A stretch of DNA of 55,776 nucleotides from Bacteroidota bacterium. Its GTDB lineage: Bacteria > Bacteroidota > Bacteroidia > Chitinophagales > LD1. Location of the stretch: NCBI GenBank assembly GCA_016715625.1, contig JADJZU010000022.1:1-55776 (forward strand), written 5' to 3'. Both the position numbers and the translations under genes were made by a program. The notes under the pieces are model-generated. The model made no database searches and was not told where the DNA came from. It saw only the letters and a list, made by a program, of their open reading frames with translations. This document shows, piece by piece, positions 1-8,451 of the stretch (the first letter of the stretch is position 1; each line of letters begins with the position of its first letter).

Positions 1-770
1 TGTCTCCCACTGTTAAACAACATATTAAAGCGACACTATCCTATTGCCAACAGGGAGTTTATATATGAGACAGAATACAACAGATAGCAATTCAAGAGTG
101 CTTCAGATTGGGAATGATACTATGTCTCCGCTTTTGCCTACTATCTTATTGTGCAGCATTCGCCTTTCTAACAGAAGTTAAGGCCCTGACTATCGACAAC
201 AAAACTACTTGATGGATGAAGCAGAAGGCTTTTGAGATTAATAAAAAGATGAACCGATATGCTACCACCTATCTTGGTATTGTTTTATTGGTTCTTGGCC
301 TGAGCACCTTTGCATCATTCTATTATCAGCAGAAGACCGATGCGATACGAGCTGTTTCCGCGAATAATGTTAGATAAGGAGATGAAAGATAGCTTAGTGA
401 CTGAAATATCAGGAAAAAGGCTTTCCTAAAAGGTGGAAATTGGGATGGAAAGTCTCTAACTACATTTTACGCAGATCGACTGGCGGCAAGTATCAAAGGA
501 GAAATTCGTCTGTTAGGTATCCAGATGCATCCTCGCACAGTTAATGATAGTGAAGAAGAATTGCTGGTTTAAAAGTGACGAAATTATAGTGATGGGACTC
601 GTTGCTGATGAACAAACACTGCGTAACTGGACAAGTGATCTTAGTAACGAAAAAATGGACGAAGAGTACCAGAATTGATTCTTATCAATGGATGCCGGAA
701 TACAATGAAGGCAGATTCAGAATAGTGATTCAATTAGGCAAACAGAGTAATAATATCAAGATATTGCTGT
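1..770 (+). pseudogene. GspL/PilM-PilN-like assembly platform protein, partial and frameshifted
   Basis: A reading frame running in and out of phase encodes the end of a cytoplasmic PilM-like region. One transmembrane helix follows (around 250-330, YLGIVLLVLGLSTFASFYY), and then a periplasmic PilN-like domain. That domain contains YADRLAASIKGEIRLLGI (about 455-515) and, after another shift, WTSDLSNEK and a YQWMPEYNEGRFRIVIQLG segment. In type II secretion and type IV pilus machines such a protein links the ATPase/platform in the cytoplasm to the periplasmic alignment complex. The gene enters from the left edge and is broken at several indels (near 120, 205, 375, 565 and 650). The role rests on domain order and on the pilus-type genes around it. 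It may be a real pseudogene or a victim of sequence error. Confidence 0.5.
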
Positions 771-1252
771 CTGTTTTGTTGGGCATTTATCATTGGTGCA
801 CTAACTATTCGTAACGTGTTTAACTCTATAGAAACAGCAAATCTTTTTTTGAGTTACAAAATCAGCTTAAAAAACGAATACGGGAATGCAACAATAAATG
901 ACTTAGAGTAGAACTTGCCGCTTATAACAAAGGTTAAGTTATATCAGCAAACCTGACACTTCTAATCAGAGCAGATTAGTGAGTGTAATTAGTAGTTTTT
1001 CGAGTGAGCATGCCGTCCATATTCATTTTATGCCTGCAGCCATGATTGACACTTCAGGGGCTTATACCTTAGAGACAAACACCATACAATTCGAAGGTGA
1101 TTTTAAAGAATCGCTCAAACTGTTATACGCTATTGAGCAAAAAACAGGTTTGTCTAAAATTGTTTCATTAAATTTCGAAGTTAAAGAAGATTTATCAAAT
1201 CAGAAAAGGAAGTTACACTACGGCTTATTTTCAAAATATTTATCTGCCATGA
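749..1252 (+). pseudogene. PilO/GspM-like periplasmic protein, frameshifted
   Basis: Following the GspL-like gene, a membrane helix (about 760-815, IIGALTIRNVF in one frame) leads into a coiled stretch (NLFLSYKISLKNEYGN). A compact alpha/beta domain follows, ending FEGDFKESLKLLYAIEQKTG...IVSLNFEVKED at about 1095-1195. Single TM, short coil and ferredoxin-like domain is the PilO/GspM layout, and the position directly after a PilN-like domain agrees. The FN3 gene starts at 1249 with an ATGA-type overlap, which puts the expected stop at 1250-1252 in another frame. At least two indels break the gene (about 750-760 and 890-975). The assignment is by architecture and context; no catalytic motif exists to test. 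Confidence 0.4.
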
Positions 1253-2137
1253 ACAAAACCATCGTTTTCGCTCTTATGATGCTTACTCTTAGCTCTCCTG
1301 TGAACCCCTTTCTTGAAAAAGATATTAGTAAGATAGCACCAAAGTTGTTAGCTCCACAAAATGAAGATACGGTTGTGTCCGGATCTGTTTCTTTATGGTG
1401 GAAGAAGTTGAATTTGCTACGGTTACTAGATTACAGGTGGTGCTCCCAATTTTAATCAGCCAACTCAATTATTTTTAGATACACTTATAAGTGGAACTAC
1501 CTTTTCGGGTACAATTAGTGGAGAATAAGTATCAGTGGCGTGTAAGAGCAGAGAACACTATAGTAGTATATCACTGTGGGCAATGAGAGATCTTTACGTG
1601 CTAAACTCCAATGATTTAACCTCCCAGATTGTAGTTTTAAAAAATCCTTCTGCCAATACGGCTCAAAGAGATTCAACTGTGGTGTTCAGTTGGTTCCCGC
1701 TCATTACAGCAACGGGTTACGATTTTGCATTGCAAGACAGTTCTGGCTCTTATTATTTACCAGCAAACGCAAAGTGCCGATACCTTAAAATATACTTTTA
1801 CTAATGAGGGGTTTTACACATGGAAACTAAGGGCTTTTAATTCTGAATCACAAAGTGCTTATTTTTCAACAAGTCTGTATTTTGACAAGACAGCCCCAAA
1901 CCAACCGGCACTTACTTTGCCTCAGTTTTGGCGATACGATCACTAGCGGGCAGATTTTGCTACAGTGGAAACCGAGGTCTGGAAAGTGGGTCTCTCATAT
2001 CGGGTATTTATTTTTCTAACACGGCCTCCTACCAACTCACTACACCACCTGGTGAGTTTTTTTGGCGTGTTCGCTCCGTAGATAATGCAGGCAACAGCAG
2101 TTCATACAGTACCACTTTCAAGTACATTGCAGAATGA
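1249..2137 (+). pseudogene. Secreted fibronectin type III-like protein of the pilus locus, frameshifted
   Basis: An ATG at 1249 opens a signal-peptide-like segment (MNKTIVFALMMLTLSSPVNP). Repeated beta-sandwich units follow, each with the APQNEDTVVSGSVSLWW pattern common to Bacteroidota FN3-type domains: first around 1345-1530, second around 1640-1890 (VFSWFPLITATGYDFALQDS, GFYTWKLRAFNSES), third around 1890-2137 (GEFFWRVRSVDNAGNSS). The product would be an extracytoplasmic binding or scaffold protein. The frame changes near 1400, 1525, 1780 and 1945. The stop TGA at 2135-2137 overlaps the next ATG (ATGA), so the gene is translationally coupled to the PilP/GspC-like gene. The function in pilus assembly is unknown to me. 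Confidence 0.45.
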
Positions 2138-2616
2138 AGATCAACAAAATGACTTTACTTCTGGTCATTGGGCTAATCTCTATTTGGGGAGGAATTGTAT
2201 ACCTAGTTTTTTCTCATTTTCAAGAAAAGCCTCAGCTCTTGGCCTCATCAAACCCCTGGCAATAGCAACTTAAAAGAAGAAATGGAATATACGTTACTAC
2301 TTAACTACAACGATCCTTTCTTTGTGAGCAAGGCTTATAAGGCTGTGCAAAAAACGAAGTCTGACCCCCCCAAATCAGGTAACATACCGGTTAAAATGGC
2401 CCCCCTTCCCCTGTATTAAGCATTAACTTCAGGTTGCTGGATACATTAACTCTGACTATGGTCAAAATAAAAATGATAGTGCTTTCTGTAAATGGTGAAG
2501 AGCGAATTGTGCAACAAGGTGACATAATAGAAGGGTATAATATTCACGTAAATAAAGATGGTAGCATAACATTACAGAAGGGAGAGAAATTGGTGTTGGC
2601 TGCTGTCAATAGATAA
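2134..2616 (+). pseudogene. PilP/GspC-like periplasmic linker protein, frameshifted
   Basis: The ATG at 2134 overlaps the preceding stop. The N-terminus is a single-pass anchor (MTLLLVIGLISIWGGIVYLVF). A variable linker follows (EYTLLLNYNDPFF at about 2284), and then a small beta domain: a VAGYINSDYGQNKNDSA strand in one frame and, after a shift near 2480, LSVNGEERIVQQGDIIEGY...ITLQKGEKLVLA. A signal anchor plus a homology-region-like beta barrel with a QGD...GY...I...L pattern is typical of GspC/PilP, which connect the inner-membrane platform to the secretin. Indels lie near 2265, 2415 and 2480. The call rests on shape and on neighbours. Confidence 0.45.
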
Positions 2617-2639
2617 TGGTTAGCTTCATGCGGGTTTGG

Positions 2640-2850
2640 AAAACAGCGTCTAACACAATGTATCAAAATTAGCAAGACTCTGAGGTGTAAAAATTTTGGT
2701 CGTAATTGCAAGGCAGGTCGTACCGATAAAGCTTGTCAAATCTTACCTTGACAGGGTAACATCGTAGCTGTAAAAGCTGCTTTGCATTATTTGGGTTATT
2801 GATACAACCCGTTTACATGCAAGCTTTCTATTTTTGGTGGTGTTGGCTCG
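2640..2850. repeat. Inter-cassette repeat, copy 1 (downstream end of Rhs array)
   Basis: No gene is visible here. The stretch from about 2768 to 2850 (GCTTTGCATTATTTGGGTTA and the bases after it) closely matches about 6280-6370, and part of it (TTTGCATTAGTTGG) recurs near 4537. This is the last copy of the spacer that separates the orphan RHS cassettes, lying beyond the terminal immunity remnant. Shared spacers of this sort are plausible substrates for homologous recombination between cassettes. Confidence 0.6.
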
Positions 2851-2897
2851 TATTAGATAGCGCAGATTAACCTTAAACCCATGAAAAATATCACTGC

Positions 2898-3371
2898 TTA
2901 CTTTGACATGCTTCGGACATTAATATTATTATCTCTTATATACCTTTCAAGCTTTCCTTGAGCATTTCCGCTAACTCTCAAAATAGAATGATCGCTATGA
3001 AACGCATAGAGAAAATCAGCGGACTCATTAGTAACATAAAGGTCAGTGCGGGACATTCATTCATTATTTCCGGTATAACACCTCCATCGTTTAACACAAA
3101 AGCCGACTTATCATTGGCTTCCTCGAAGAATACAATGACTTTCGTGTTTTCTAATAATTCACTGACCCATTCCCATGCAAAATCAAAAATTACACTCTAA
3201 AAGCTGCTAGTTGTTCCCAAAGAGTGCTGATAGCTAGTATCTTTTGTAAAGCGTGAATAAATAGTTTCTTTCAATTTATTCGCACTGACTTCATCTAATA
3301 ATGTGTAGTCAATTTCTGAATCAACCATAGCCTGAATGCATTCTTTCGCTTTCTTTCCACATAGCTCTAAA
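2898..3371 (-). pseudogene. Immunity-like protein of Rhs cassette a, frameshifted
   Basis: Directly downstream of the toxin tail of cassette a. Three overlapping frames together give one small acidic protein: ELCGKKAKECIQAMVDSEID, then FAWEWVSELLENTKVIVFF with VLNDGGVIPEIMNE, then LYVTNESADFLYAFHSDHSI ending at 2898. The aromatic WEW motif and the LYVTN...F..D strand pattern resemble small Rhs-linked immunity proteins, but I cannot name the family. No clean start codon is seen; the start should lie near 3370 just after the toxin stop. Indels are near 3195 and 3040. The function is inferred from position only. Confidence 0.4.
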
Positions 3372-4254
3372 TTACTCCTTTTTTATTTCGATTAGCAGTA
3401 CGTCATCTAATATAATATGCCCGGATTGTTGGTTTTTTCCTTTGCCGCCTGTTTGCCACCCTATATGGGGGGCATCAGGACCCGAAGGTCCATTGCTCCA
3501 ATCATGAGCAGCGTCAATGCTAACCTCGGCACCGCCTTTTGCCCGATACTCGACAGGAACAGATTTTCCCTCTTTATTTTTTGCCCATTTTGTAATTTCA
3601 AATTCACTTTTCTTTACCCCAGTTTTTTCAAAAGCAGCCTCCAGCGCATCTCTAAATACTACTGTTGAACCTCTTAAATCAAGATCGGTCGCTTTTAAGG
3701 CATATTGAAGACCTTTGCCAGCATTTTTCAATACAAACTAACAAATGGAAATGCAGCAGCAGCCGTATAGGCAGAAGCTGAGGAGATAATCTCCTTTTAG
3801 CTCCAAAATAGCAGCTAGTAAAGGATCAGAGACAACGTCTACACCAGGAATAGACCCCGCGGATTCCGCAGCAAATTCACCAGGCTTAGTTATTAAATTA
3901 TCAGCCACAACGGCAGCTCCGTGCACTGATGATAAGTATTTCTCATCGTATTCACTTGGTCTGGCAATGCTCATCACTATATCCACCATTGCCGCCCTCT
4001 CTTATCATTAATTCCACCGTCCCCAGAATCCCCCTCCCGTCTAAATCTACATTAGCTGGTGAGTTTCCAAAAAAATAACGGGGAGAGAAAGGGAACTTCC
4101 TTTGTAACGGGTCTACACTAAAAAACTTCCTAGCCTCGGGTCGGAGATACAGAAACCCATACACACCGTGCACCCCCCCCCATCACGTCTTTTCTTTCCC
4201 ATTGAACCCGAACCTGTACTCCGCGCTGTTATAGCTTCTGCCGGGCATCAGCAT
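3372..4254 (-). pseudogene. Orphan RHS-core cassette a with polymorphic toxin type 47-like tail, frameshifted
   Basis: The head at 4254 reads MLMPGRSYNSAEYRFGFNGK, then an in-frame TGA at about 4187 and further shifts. RHS landmarks remain recognisable (DPRLGSF, FSVDPLQRKFPF, GNSPANVDLDG). After a linker, the last 119 residues (3372-3731) form a clean domain: TKWAKNKEGKSVPVEYRAKG, GGAEVSIDAAHDW, PDAPHIGWQTGGKG and GHIILDDV. The conserved His/Asp-rich pattern resembles the polymorphic toxin type 47 family as I remember it; that name needs a profile search. Stops at 3738 and near 3955 separate the parts. Nothing upstream of the head continues the RHS protein, so this is a truncated cassette, not the end of a full Rhs gene. 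Confidence 0.55.
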
Positions 4255-4606
4255 ACCAAACGAACATGAATTTTATCAAAGAACGGTGGTTGAAAATAAG
4301 GGTTTTCAGTTAGGGGGATAACACCAATTGGGCGAAACAGGGGGTTGATTGAAGTATTTACTAAACGCAGTTACAAACTGCTCTTTATTTTACCTTCCAA
4401 GTGCGCTACGCGAACACTTGGAAGAGCGGGGTTTTTTTATGCCTTCGAAGAGTATGGGATATATGCTCTGGTGGGTGAGGCAACCAACGGTAAGGGCGAT
4501 ACTCAAAAAACAAGCGGCATTGAAAAAAGCCGCTTTGCATTAGTTGGTCGATACAAACTGTTTACTTCATAAAATTTAGGCGATGAAGTAGCAGTCAGAA
4601 AACAGG
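4255..4606. repeat. Inter-cassette repeat, copy 2
   Basis: Non-coding spacer between the head of cassette a and the immunity gene of cassette b. Bases 4202-4433 match 6054-6271 almost exactly by eye, apart from a 7-base insertion (TAAACGC) near 4363. Bases about 4440-4525 resemble about 8308-8410 (GCCTTCGAAGAG and GTGAGGCAACCAACGG are shared). A perfect hairpin lies inside at 4394-4424. Small open frames here (for example 4345-4572) differ between copies and look accidental. Confidence 0.7.
4394..4438 (+). terminator. Hairpin with T-run inside inter-cassette repeat
   Basis: CTTCCAAGTG at 4394-4403 pairs perfectly with CACTTGGAAG at 4415-4424 around an 11-base loop. AGCGGGG and seven T residues follow (4432-4438). 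The shape suits a terminator on the plus strand, although the T-run sits seven bases beyond the stem. The same hairpin recurs at 6233-6263 with a different loop and no T-run. A structural or recombination role is an alternative. Confidence 0.5.
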
Positions 4607-5062
4607 CTATACAATTATCTTTACAGGCTCCTTAGGAGATGTCTTTAAAAAAGGATAATAAAAACCATCCTCATATAGCTTCATGCACCTTAACTGGAAG
4701 TAAGGATAATCTTTTACCTGCTTAAAAAAGGCAGTATTTTTTTTAAAATTAGTGTGGTAAATTTTAGCAAACTGATATTTATGCCCATCAACCATAGTTA
4801 CAAACTCTACCACAACGTAGTCGTCAAACTGCAATGTTATAATTTCATTAGGGAGACAATCTCTTTCTAGCTCCATTTGCAACCATTTAATATTATCCTC
4901 TACAACTATGCCTGCGTAAACATCTTCTATCTTTTTTATTTTTTGCACATTTAGCTTTGTTTTGAGATAAAGAAGGATGTCTTTCATGTTGTCAACTTCT
5001 TTCCCAAGAGTATTTAGCTCCTTGTTAAAAATTGATTTAATCCAACCGAGTAGTCGTATCAT
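4607..5062 (-). CDS. Putative immunity protein of Rhs cassette b
   Basis: An intact 151-residue protein starting nine bases after the toxin stop of cassette b, in the usual toxin-immunity position. The N-terminal half is helical (MIRLLGWIKSIFNKELN, KEVDNMKDILLYLKTKLNVQ). The C-terminal half is beta-rich with many aromatic residues (FDDYVVVEFVTMVDGHKYQF, YPYFQLRCMKLYEDGFYYPF). No signal peptide is evident; the hydrophobic start is short. I do not recognise the family. The assignment as the cognate immunity protein comes from position alone. If the partner toxin acts on membranes, a membrane-associated immunity protein would be expected, and the amphipathic N-terminus could serve that. Confidence 0.55.
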   Translation of the reverse strand: MIRLLGWIKSIFNKELNTLGKEVDNMKDILLYLKTKLNVQKIKKIEDVYAGIVVEDNIKWLQMELERDCLPNEIITLQFDDYVVVEFVTMVDGHKYQFAKIYHTNFKKNTAFFKQVKDYPYFQLRCMKLYEDGFYYPFLKTSPKEPVKIIV

Positions 5063-5071
5063 ACTTCATAA

Positions 5072-6100
5072 TTAGTGTTTAAATTTCTCCATAGCCCAAT
5101 TCATTCCCGCTTCCCCACCTATGCCACCTGCCACCCCCAAAATCAACTCTACTCCAAATGCAGCACCTGCACCTATAGCTGGATTGGCAGTACCAGCAGT
5201 AACCAATACCCCAACTTTTCCTGCAACAGGTGCCCCAATTGACATTGCCCCCCATGCACCTGCCCAACCAGCGCCAACTCGGACAGTTTCTTCTACCGGA
5301 CTCTTACTATTGGCAATACGTTTTACGGATACCACCATGCCATAAACACTTGCGGCAGTCCCAATTCTTGATAGGGTATTATAGTTAGGATTTGTGTAAT
5401 AAAACCTTGTAACGTCTCCAGTCTTTGGGTTTATAAGAGGCTTTTGTTCAACTGGACCTTCTAACACGTCTAGAATCTTATTAGCACCTGCAATTGAGTT
5501 ATTTCTTACCCATGTTTTTAACTTTACCCTTTCGTCTAAGCCATACTGGTTACTTGGATTCAGTGGATTGGCATTGTCATAGAAAGGGCGTAACTTCGAT
5601 GCTTGATTTACATAGTATTCACGTAATATGCCATTATACATAATCATTGGAGAGCTAGAGAAAACACCTCCATTACCGTTTGGTTCATTTATCGGATGAT
5701 CTATCCTGTCTGCAGTAATTATTGCTTCTGATGCGCTTGGAACCAAGCTAAAATCATTCATCTGCTCCGGTGTCATCACTTGCACATTTTGTGTTTCACC
5801 AGTAGATGAATTTGTTGCATCACCAGAATACTCAACGCAACCTTGCTCATCTGTGGTGGTTGTACCGGACAAACCTAATGGGTCAATTACTGCAATAGGG
5901 TTATTATAGAACGTTGCATATCCACTTTCCCAAGGTTTCACCACAGGATCCACATTCCACCTTCTACCCAGCCTTGTATCGTATTGCCAAAACTCTGCGG
6001 TATTGATATTGCCGCTTCCATAAACCTCATCATCTTTCTCCTGACCATTGAACCCATACCTGTACCCCGCGCTATTATAGCTTCTGCCGGGCATCAGCAT
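5072..6100 (-). CDS. Orphan RHS-core cassette b with glycine-zipper, possibly pore-forming tail
   Basis: An intact 342-residue ORF. Residues 1-85 are the RHS-repeat-associated core end: MLMPGRSYNS, YGFNGQEKDDEVYGSGN, FWQYDTRLGRRWNVDP, YNNPIAVIDPLG. A variable region follows. The last 75 residues are rich in small residues with GxxxG/GxxxA spacing (VGAGWAGAWGAMSIGAPVAG, GAGAAFGVELILGVAGGIGG) and can form two or three membrane-inserting helices. Glycine-zipper tails in polymorphic toxins often act on membranes, so a pore-forming effector is the best inference; no catalytic residues are visible. Upstream of the ATG the SFGM frame is closed by stops, so there is no full-length Rhs shell. Immunity candidate: the gene at 4607-5062. 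Confidence 0.7.
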   Translation of the reverse strand: MLMPGRSYNSAGYRYGFNGQEKDDEVYGSGNINTAEFWQYDTRLGRRWNVDPVVKPWESGYATFYNNPIAVIDPLGLSGTTTTDEQGCVEYSGDATNSSTGETQNVQVMTPEQMNDFSLVPSASEAIITADRIDHPINEPNGNGGVFSSSPMIMYNGILREYYVNQASKLRPFYDNANPLNPSNQYGLDERVKLKTWVRNNSIAGANKILDVLEGPVEQKPLINPKTGDVTRFYYTNPNYNTLSRIGTAASVYGMVVSVKRIANSKSPVEETVRVGAGWAGAWGAMSIGAPVAGKVGVLVTAGTANPAIGAGAAFGVELILGVAGGIGGEAGMNWAMEKFKH

Positions 6101-6413
6101 ACCAAACGAACATGAATTTTATCAAAGAACGGTGGTTGAAAATAAGGGTTTTCAGTTAGGGGGATAACACCAATTGGGCGAAACAGGGGGTTGATTGAAG
6201 TATTTACAGTTACAAACTGCTCTTTATTTTACCTTCCAAGTGCGCTACACTAACACTTGGAAGAGCGGGGTAGCTGTAAGAGCCGCTTTGCATTAGTTGG
6301 GTTACTGATACAACCCGTTTACATCGCAAGCTTTCTGTTTTTGGATGGTATAGCTCGTATCGGATGGGCGACTAAGCCATTGAAGCCAAAGGCATTGCAC
6401 TGCGAATAAATGA
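6101..6413. repeat. Inter-cassette repeat, copy 3
   Basis: Non-coding spacer between the head of cassette b and the downstream genes of cassette c. Its first about 170 bases copy 4255-4433. Its second part (about 6280-6370) copies about 2768-2850. It therefore joins blocks found separately in two other spacers, which makes the spacers a mosaic. A hairpin lies at 6233-6263. No promoter-like element or gene was recognised. Confidence 0.7.
6233..6263. repeat. Conserved perfect hairpin (second copy)
   Basis: CTTCCAAGTG (6233-6242) and CACTTGGAAG (6254-6263) form a 10-bp perfect stem with an 11-base loop. It matches the stem at 4394-4424, but the loop differs (CGCTACACTAA against CGCTACGCGAA) and the T-run is missing. 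Conservation of the stem with change in the loop suggests that the structure matters. Confidence 0.6.
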
Positions 6414-6866
6414 TTATTGGATTAAAATTCTAAACGGTAATTGAAATTGCATAGGAACTGCATTGCCATTGCAAGTTCCCGGGTACCACTTTAAATTATC
6501 TATTAAGGAAAGGATTTGAGTCCCTAAATTCGTTGCCTCAATATCCTTAATGATTTTTTTCCCAGTCACTTTCCCATTTACCTCAACAACAAACTGAGCT
6601 ACAATAATAGAGTCCATATTACCCAAATCTGACGGATATCTAAGTCTATTTTGCATTTCCTTATAAATTTTTTCCTGTCCTCCTTTAACTTCAGGCAATC
6701 TATCAACAGTTAAATAAACCTTCCGATTCATTACTGAATCGAAATAAAACTGACAAGGTAATTCTGTAATAAGACCAATTCTTTCCTGTGCATGTGCCTT
6801 ATAGACAAAAGGTATCCAAAAAATCATTCCTATTAAAATTTTATAGTAACAGCGTTTAATAATCAT
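6414..6866 (-). CDS. Periplasmic TonB C-terminal-domain-like protein in cassette c
   Basis: A 150-residue protein with an N-terminal signal sequence (cleavage plausible after VYKAHA). A TonB_C-type fold follows: LRYPSDLGNMDSIIVAQFVV, EVNGKVTGKKI, and the closing LKWYPGTCNGNAVPMQFQLP. The order V.G.V......L....W.PG...G..V...F.LP is the pattern of stand-alone TonB C-terminal domains common in Bacteroidota. The ATG overlaps the end of the lipoprotein gene upstream (ATGA, 6863-6866), so the two are coupled. Its place behind the orphan RHS cassette suggests a cargo or immunity role, but a housekeeping envelope role is equally possible. Confidence 0.6.
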   Translation of the reverse strand: MIIKRCYYKILIGMIFWIPFVYKAHAQERIGLITELPCQFYFDSVMNRKVYLTVDRLPEVKGGQEKIYKEMQNRLRYPSDLGNMDSIIVAQFVVEVNGKVTGKKIIKDIEATNLGTQILSLIDNLKWYPGTCNGNAVPMQFQLPFRILIQ

Positions 6867-7225
6867 TTATCGCTATATGGTTTAAGGTAATAGTTGAATA
6901 TTTCAGGAGAATTAAGATTCATTTCATATACAGGCTTATTATTTCTGTAAAAGAAGAAATACATGGATGAATCACCTTTATAAACGGAATCATTAACTAA
7001 ACAACTATCGTAATAAACATAATGTATCCAGCTAAGGTCGTAAATTGAATCGTTTTTATTTTTGATAACAATATGATTTAAGGGTCGACCAGATTCACTT
7101 TTCCTATACTTTTGTATCACTTTCCCTTCTATAGCAGGAGGAAAAATTGGAATATCTTTTTCCCATAAGTTAGACTTGCATGAACTCAGCGTTAATACGA
7201 ACAGCAAGAATATTGATTTATGCAT
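6863..7225 (-). CDS. Small lipoprotein, putative immunity protein of Rhs cassette c
   Basis: A 120-residue predicted lipoprotein: MHKSIFLLFVLTLSSCKSN has a charged start, a hydrophobic core and a lipobox (TLSSC) at residues 12-16. The mature part is a small, aromatic-rich domain (DSIYDLSWIHYVYYDSC, DSSMYFFFYRNNKPVYEM). It starts three bases after the stop of cassette c, the standard place for an immunity gene. Membrane-anchored periplasmic immunity would fit a toxin acting in the envelope. I do not recognise a named family. Confidence 0.55.
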   Translation of the reverse strand: MHKSIFLLFVLTLSSCKSNLWEKDIPIFPPAIEGKVIQKYRKSESGRPLNHIVIKNKNDSIYDLSWIHYVYYDSCLVNDSVYKGDSSMYFFFYRNNKPVYEMNLNSPEIFNYYLKPYSDK

Positions 7226-7228
7226 GTG

Positions 7229-8257
7229 TTAGTTCCTTCCTTTTCCTAAGTAAAATCCGTTTTTATCAACCATTAATAGTGGCTGCGAGACCGTAATCTG
7301 TGCACTTCCTGTAATAGGGGCACTAGCTACTCCAATACCTACATTCACACCAACTGAGTTATAGGTCGCTGGCCTTAGCATGTTATCGCTAGCATTGGTA
7401 TTATAGCTATAACTACCGCCAACCGATATTCCTTCCCCAACAGACCCACCATATTGCATTCCGGTTCCGCTTATATCTTGTAAAGGTAAGGGATTAGAAC
7501 CATACAGTCTTTCAGCATTCGCATTTTTATATAAAAAAGAAACGCTTATGCCTGCATTTATTCCTTCGCTCCCCGCTCCGCCACCGGTATTCCAATAAGT
7601 ACCAGCACCTTCTCCTGTGATTGCTAAACTAACGCCTTGACTACCTACAGCACCATGCCCTACATTCCCGCCTACTGTAATAACAACTCCATCAGGATTG
7701 CCCGGGGGGGAATATTTTCCAGTACCCCTTTCTCCACCCCAATTTGTACCGTCCCATTGATGTTGCCAATTATCAATTACATCTCGAGCCCATTGCGGCC
7801 CTGAATTAGCGGGGCCTGGTGTAGGATTACCAGCTGGAGTGTTTGCTGGAGTTACAGATGGTGCTGGTGTGCTAAAATCTTTGCGCTTAAATGTTCCAAC
7901 AACTGCGTTTTCTTTATCTCTAACGTTAAAGCCATATTCCTTTCCAGTTTTGTATATTCTGCCAGGATCAAATCCTCCAGCCTTCGCAGCCTTTCTAGCT
8001 TCTCTAGCTTCTTTTTTATCGCCATAAAGCCCCTTAGGATCAACATAATAAATAGGATTATTATTGAATGTTGCATAAGGCGATTGCCAAGCAAAGGTAA
8101 TAGGATCACGATTCCATCTTACTCCTAATCGCGTATCATACTCCCAAAATTGGGCGGTCATAGCATTACCGCTCCCTTTTATTTCATCGTCTTTCTCCTG
8201 TCCATTGAACCCATACCTATACTCCGCGCTGTTATAGCTTCTACCGGGCATCAGCAT
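7229..8257 (-). CDS. Orphan RHS-core cassette c with glycine-rich beta-type tail
   Basis: An intact 342-residue ORF with the shared head (MLMPGRSYNS, YGFNGQEKDDEIKGSGN, FWEYDTRLGVRWNRDP, FNNNPIYYVDPKGLYG). A basic, Lys/Arg-rich linker follows (residues about 83-130), then a proline-rich spacer (PAPSVTPANTPAGNPTPGPA). The tail from about residue 190 is glycine-rich with alternating hydrophobic strands (GVSLAITGEGAGTYWNT, GINAGISVSFLY, SVGVNVGIGVASAPITGSAQ). The alternation suggests a beta-barrel or beta-sandwich rather than an enzyme, and I see no catalytic set. The toxin mode is unknown. Two envelope proteins follow in an apparent operon. Confidence 0.65.
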   Translation of the reverse strand: MLMPGRSYNSAEYRYGFNGQEKDDEIKGSGNAMTAQFWEYDTRLGVRWNRDPITFAWQSPYATFNNNPIYYVDPKGLYGDKKEAREARKAAKAGGFDPGRIYKTGKEYGFNVRDKENAVVGTFKRKDFSTPAPSVTPANTPAGNPTPGPANSGPQWARDVIDNWQHQWDGTNWGGERGTGKYSPPGNPDGVVITVGGNVGHGAVGSQGVSLAITGEGAGTYWNTGGGAGSEGINAGISVSFLYKNANAERLYGSNPLPLQDISGTGMQYGGSVGEGISVGGSYSYNTNASDNMLRPATYNSVGVNVGIGVASAPITGSAQITVSQPLLMVDKNGFYLGKGRN

Positions 8258-8451
8258 ACCAAACGAACATGAATTTTATCAAAGAACGGTGGTTGAAAAT
8301 AAGGTTATTTGCCTTCGAAGAGCATGGGCCACATACTTCGGTGCGTGAGGCAACCAACGGTTAGGGCAAATCTCAAACAATGACATACTAAGGCAAGCGG
8401 CATTGATATGGCGGGTGAGGACACCAGCCAATAAGTAAATATCAAAACATA
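8258..8451. repeat. Inter-cassette repeat, copy 4
   Basis: Spacer between cassettes c and d. The first about 45 bases after the RHS head are the same as in copies 2 and 3 (AACATGAATTTTATCAAAGA and beyond). The sequence then switches to a block similar to about 4440-4525 (GCCTTCGAAGAG, GTGAGGCAACCAACGG, CAAGCGGCATTGA). It lacks the hairpin block. No gene is recognised, and the open frame over it on the minus strand is accidental. Confidence 0.6.

Noticed and set aside
5121..5345. Plus-strand proline/alanine-rich ORF
   Set aside because: It is the antisense shadow of the glycine/alanine-rich toxin tail.
6863..7225. Naming a specific immunity family for the lipoprotein
   Set aside because: No motif recalled matches well enough; only position and lipobox support the role.
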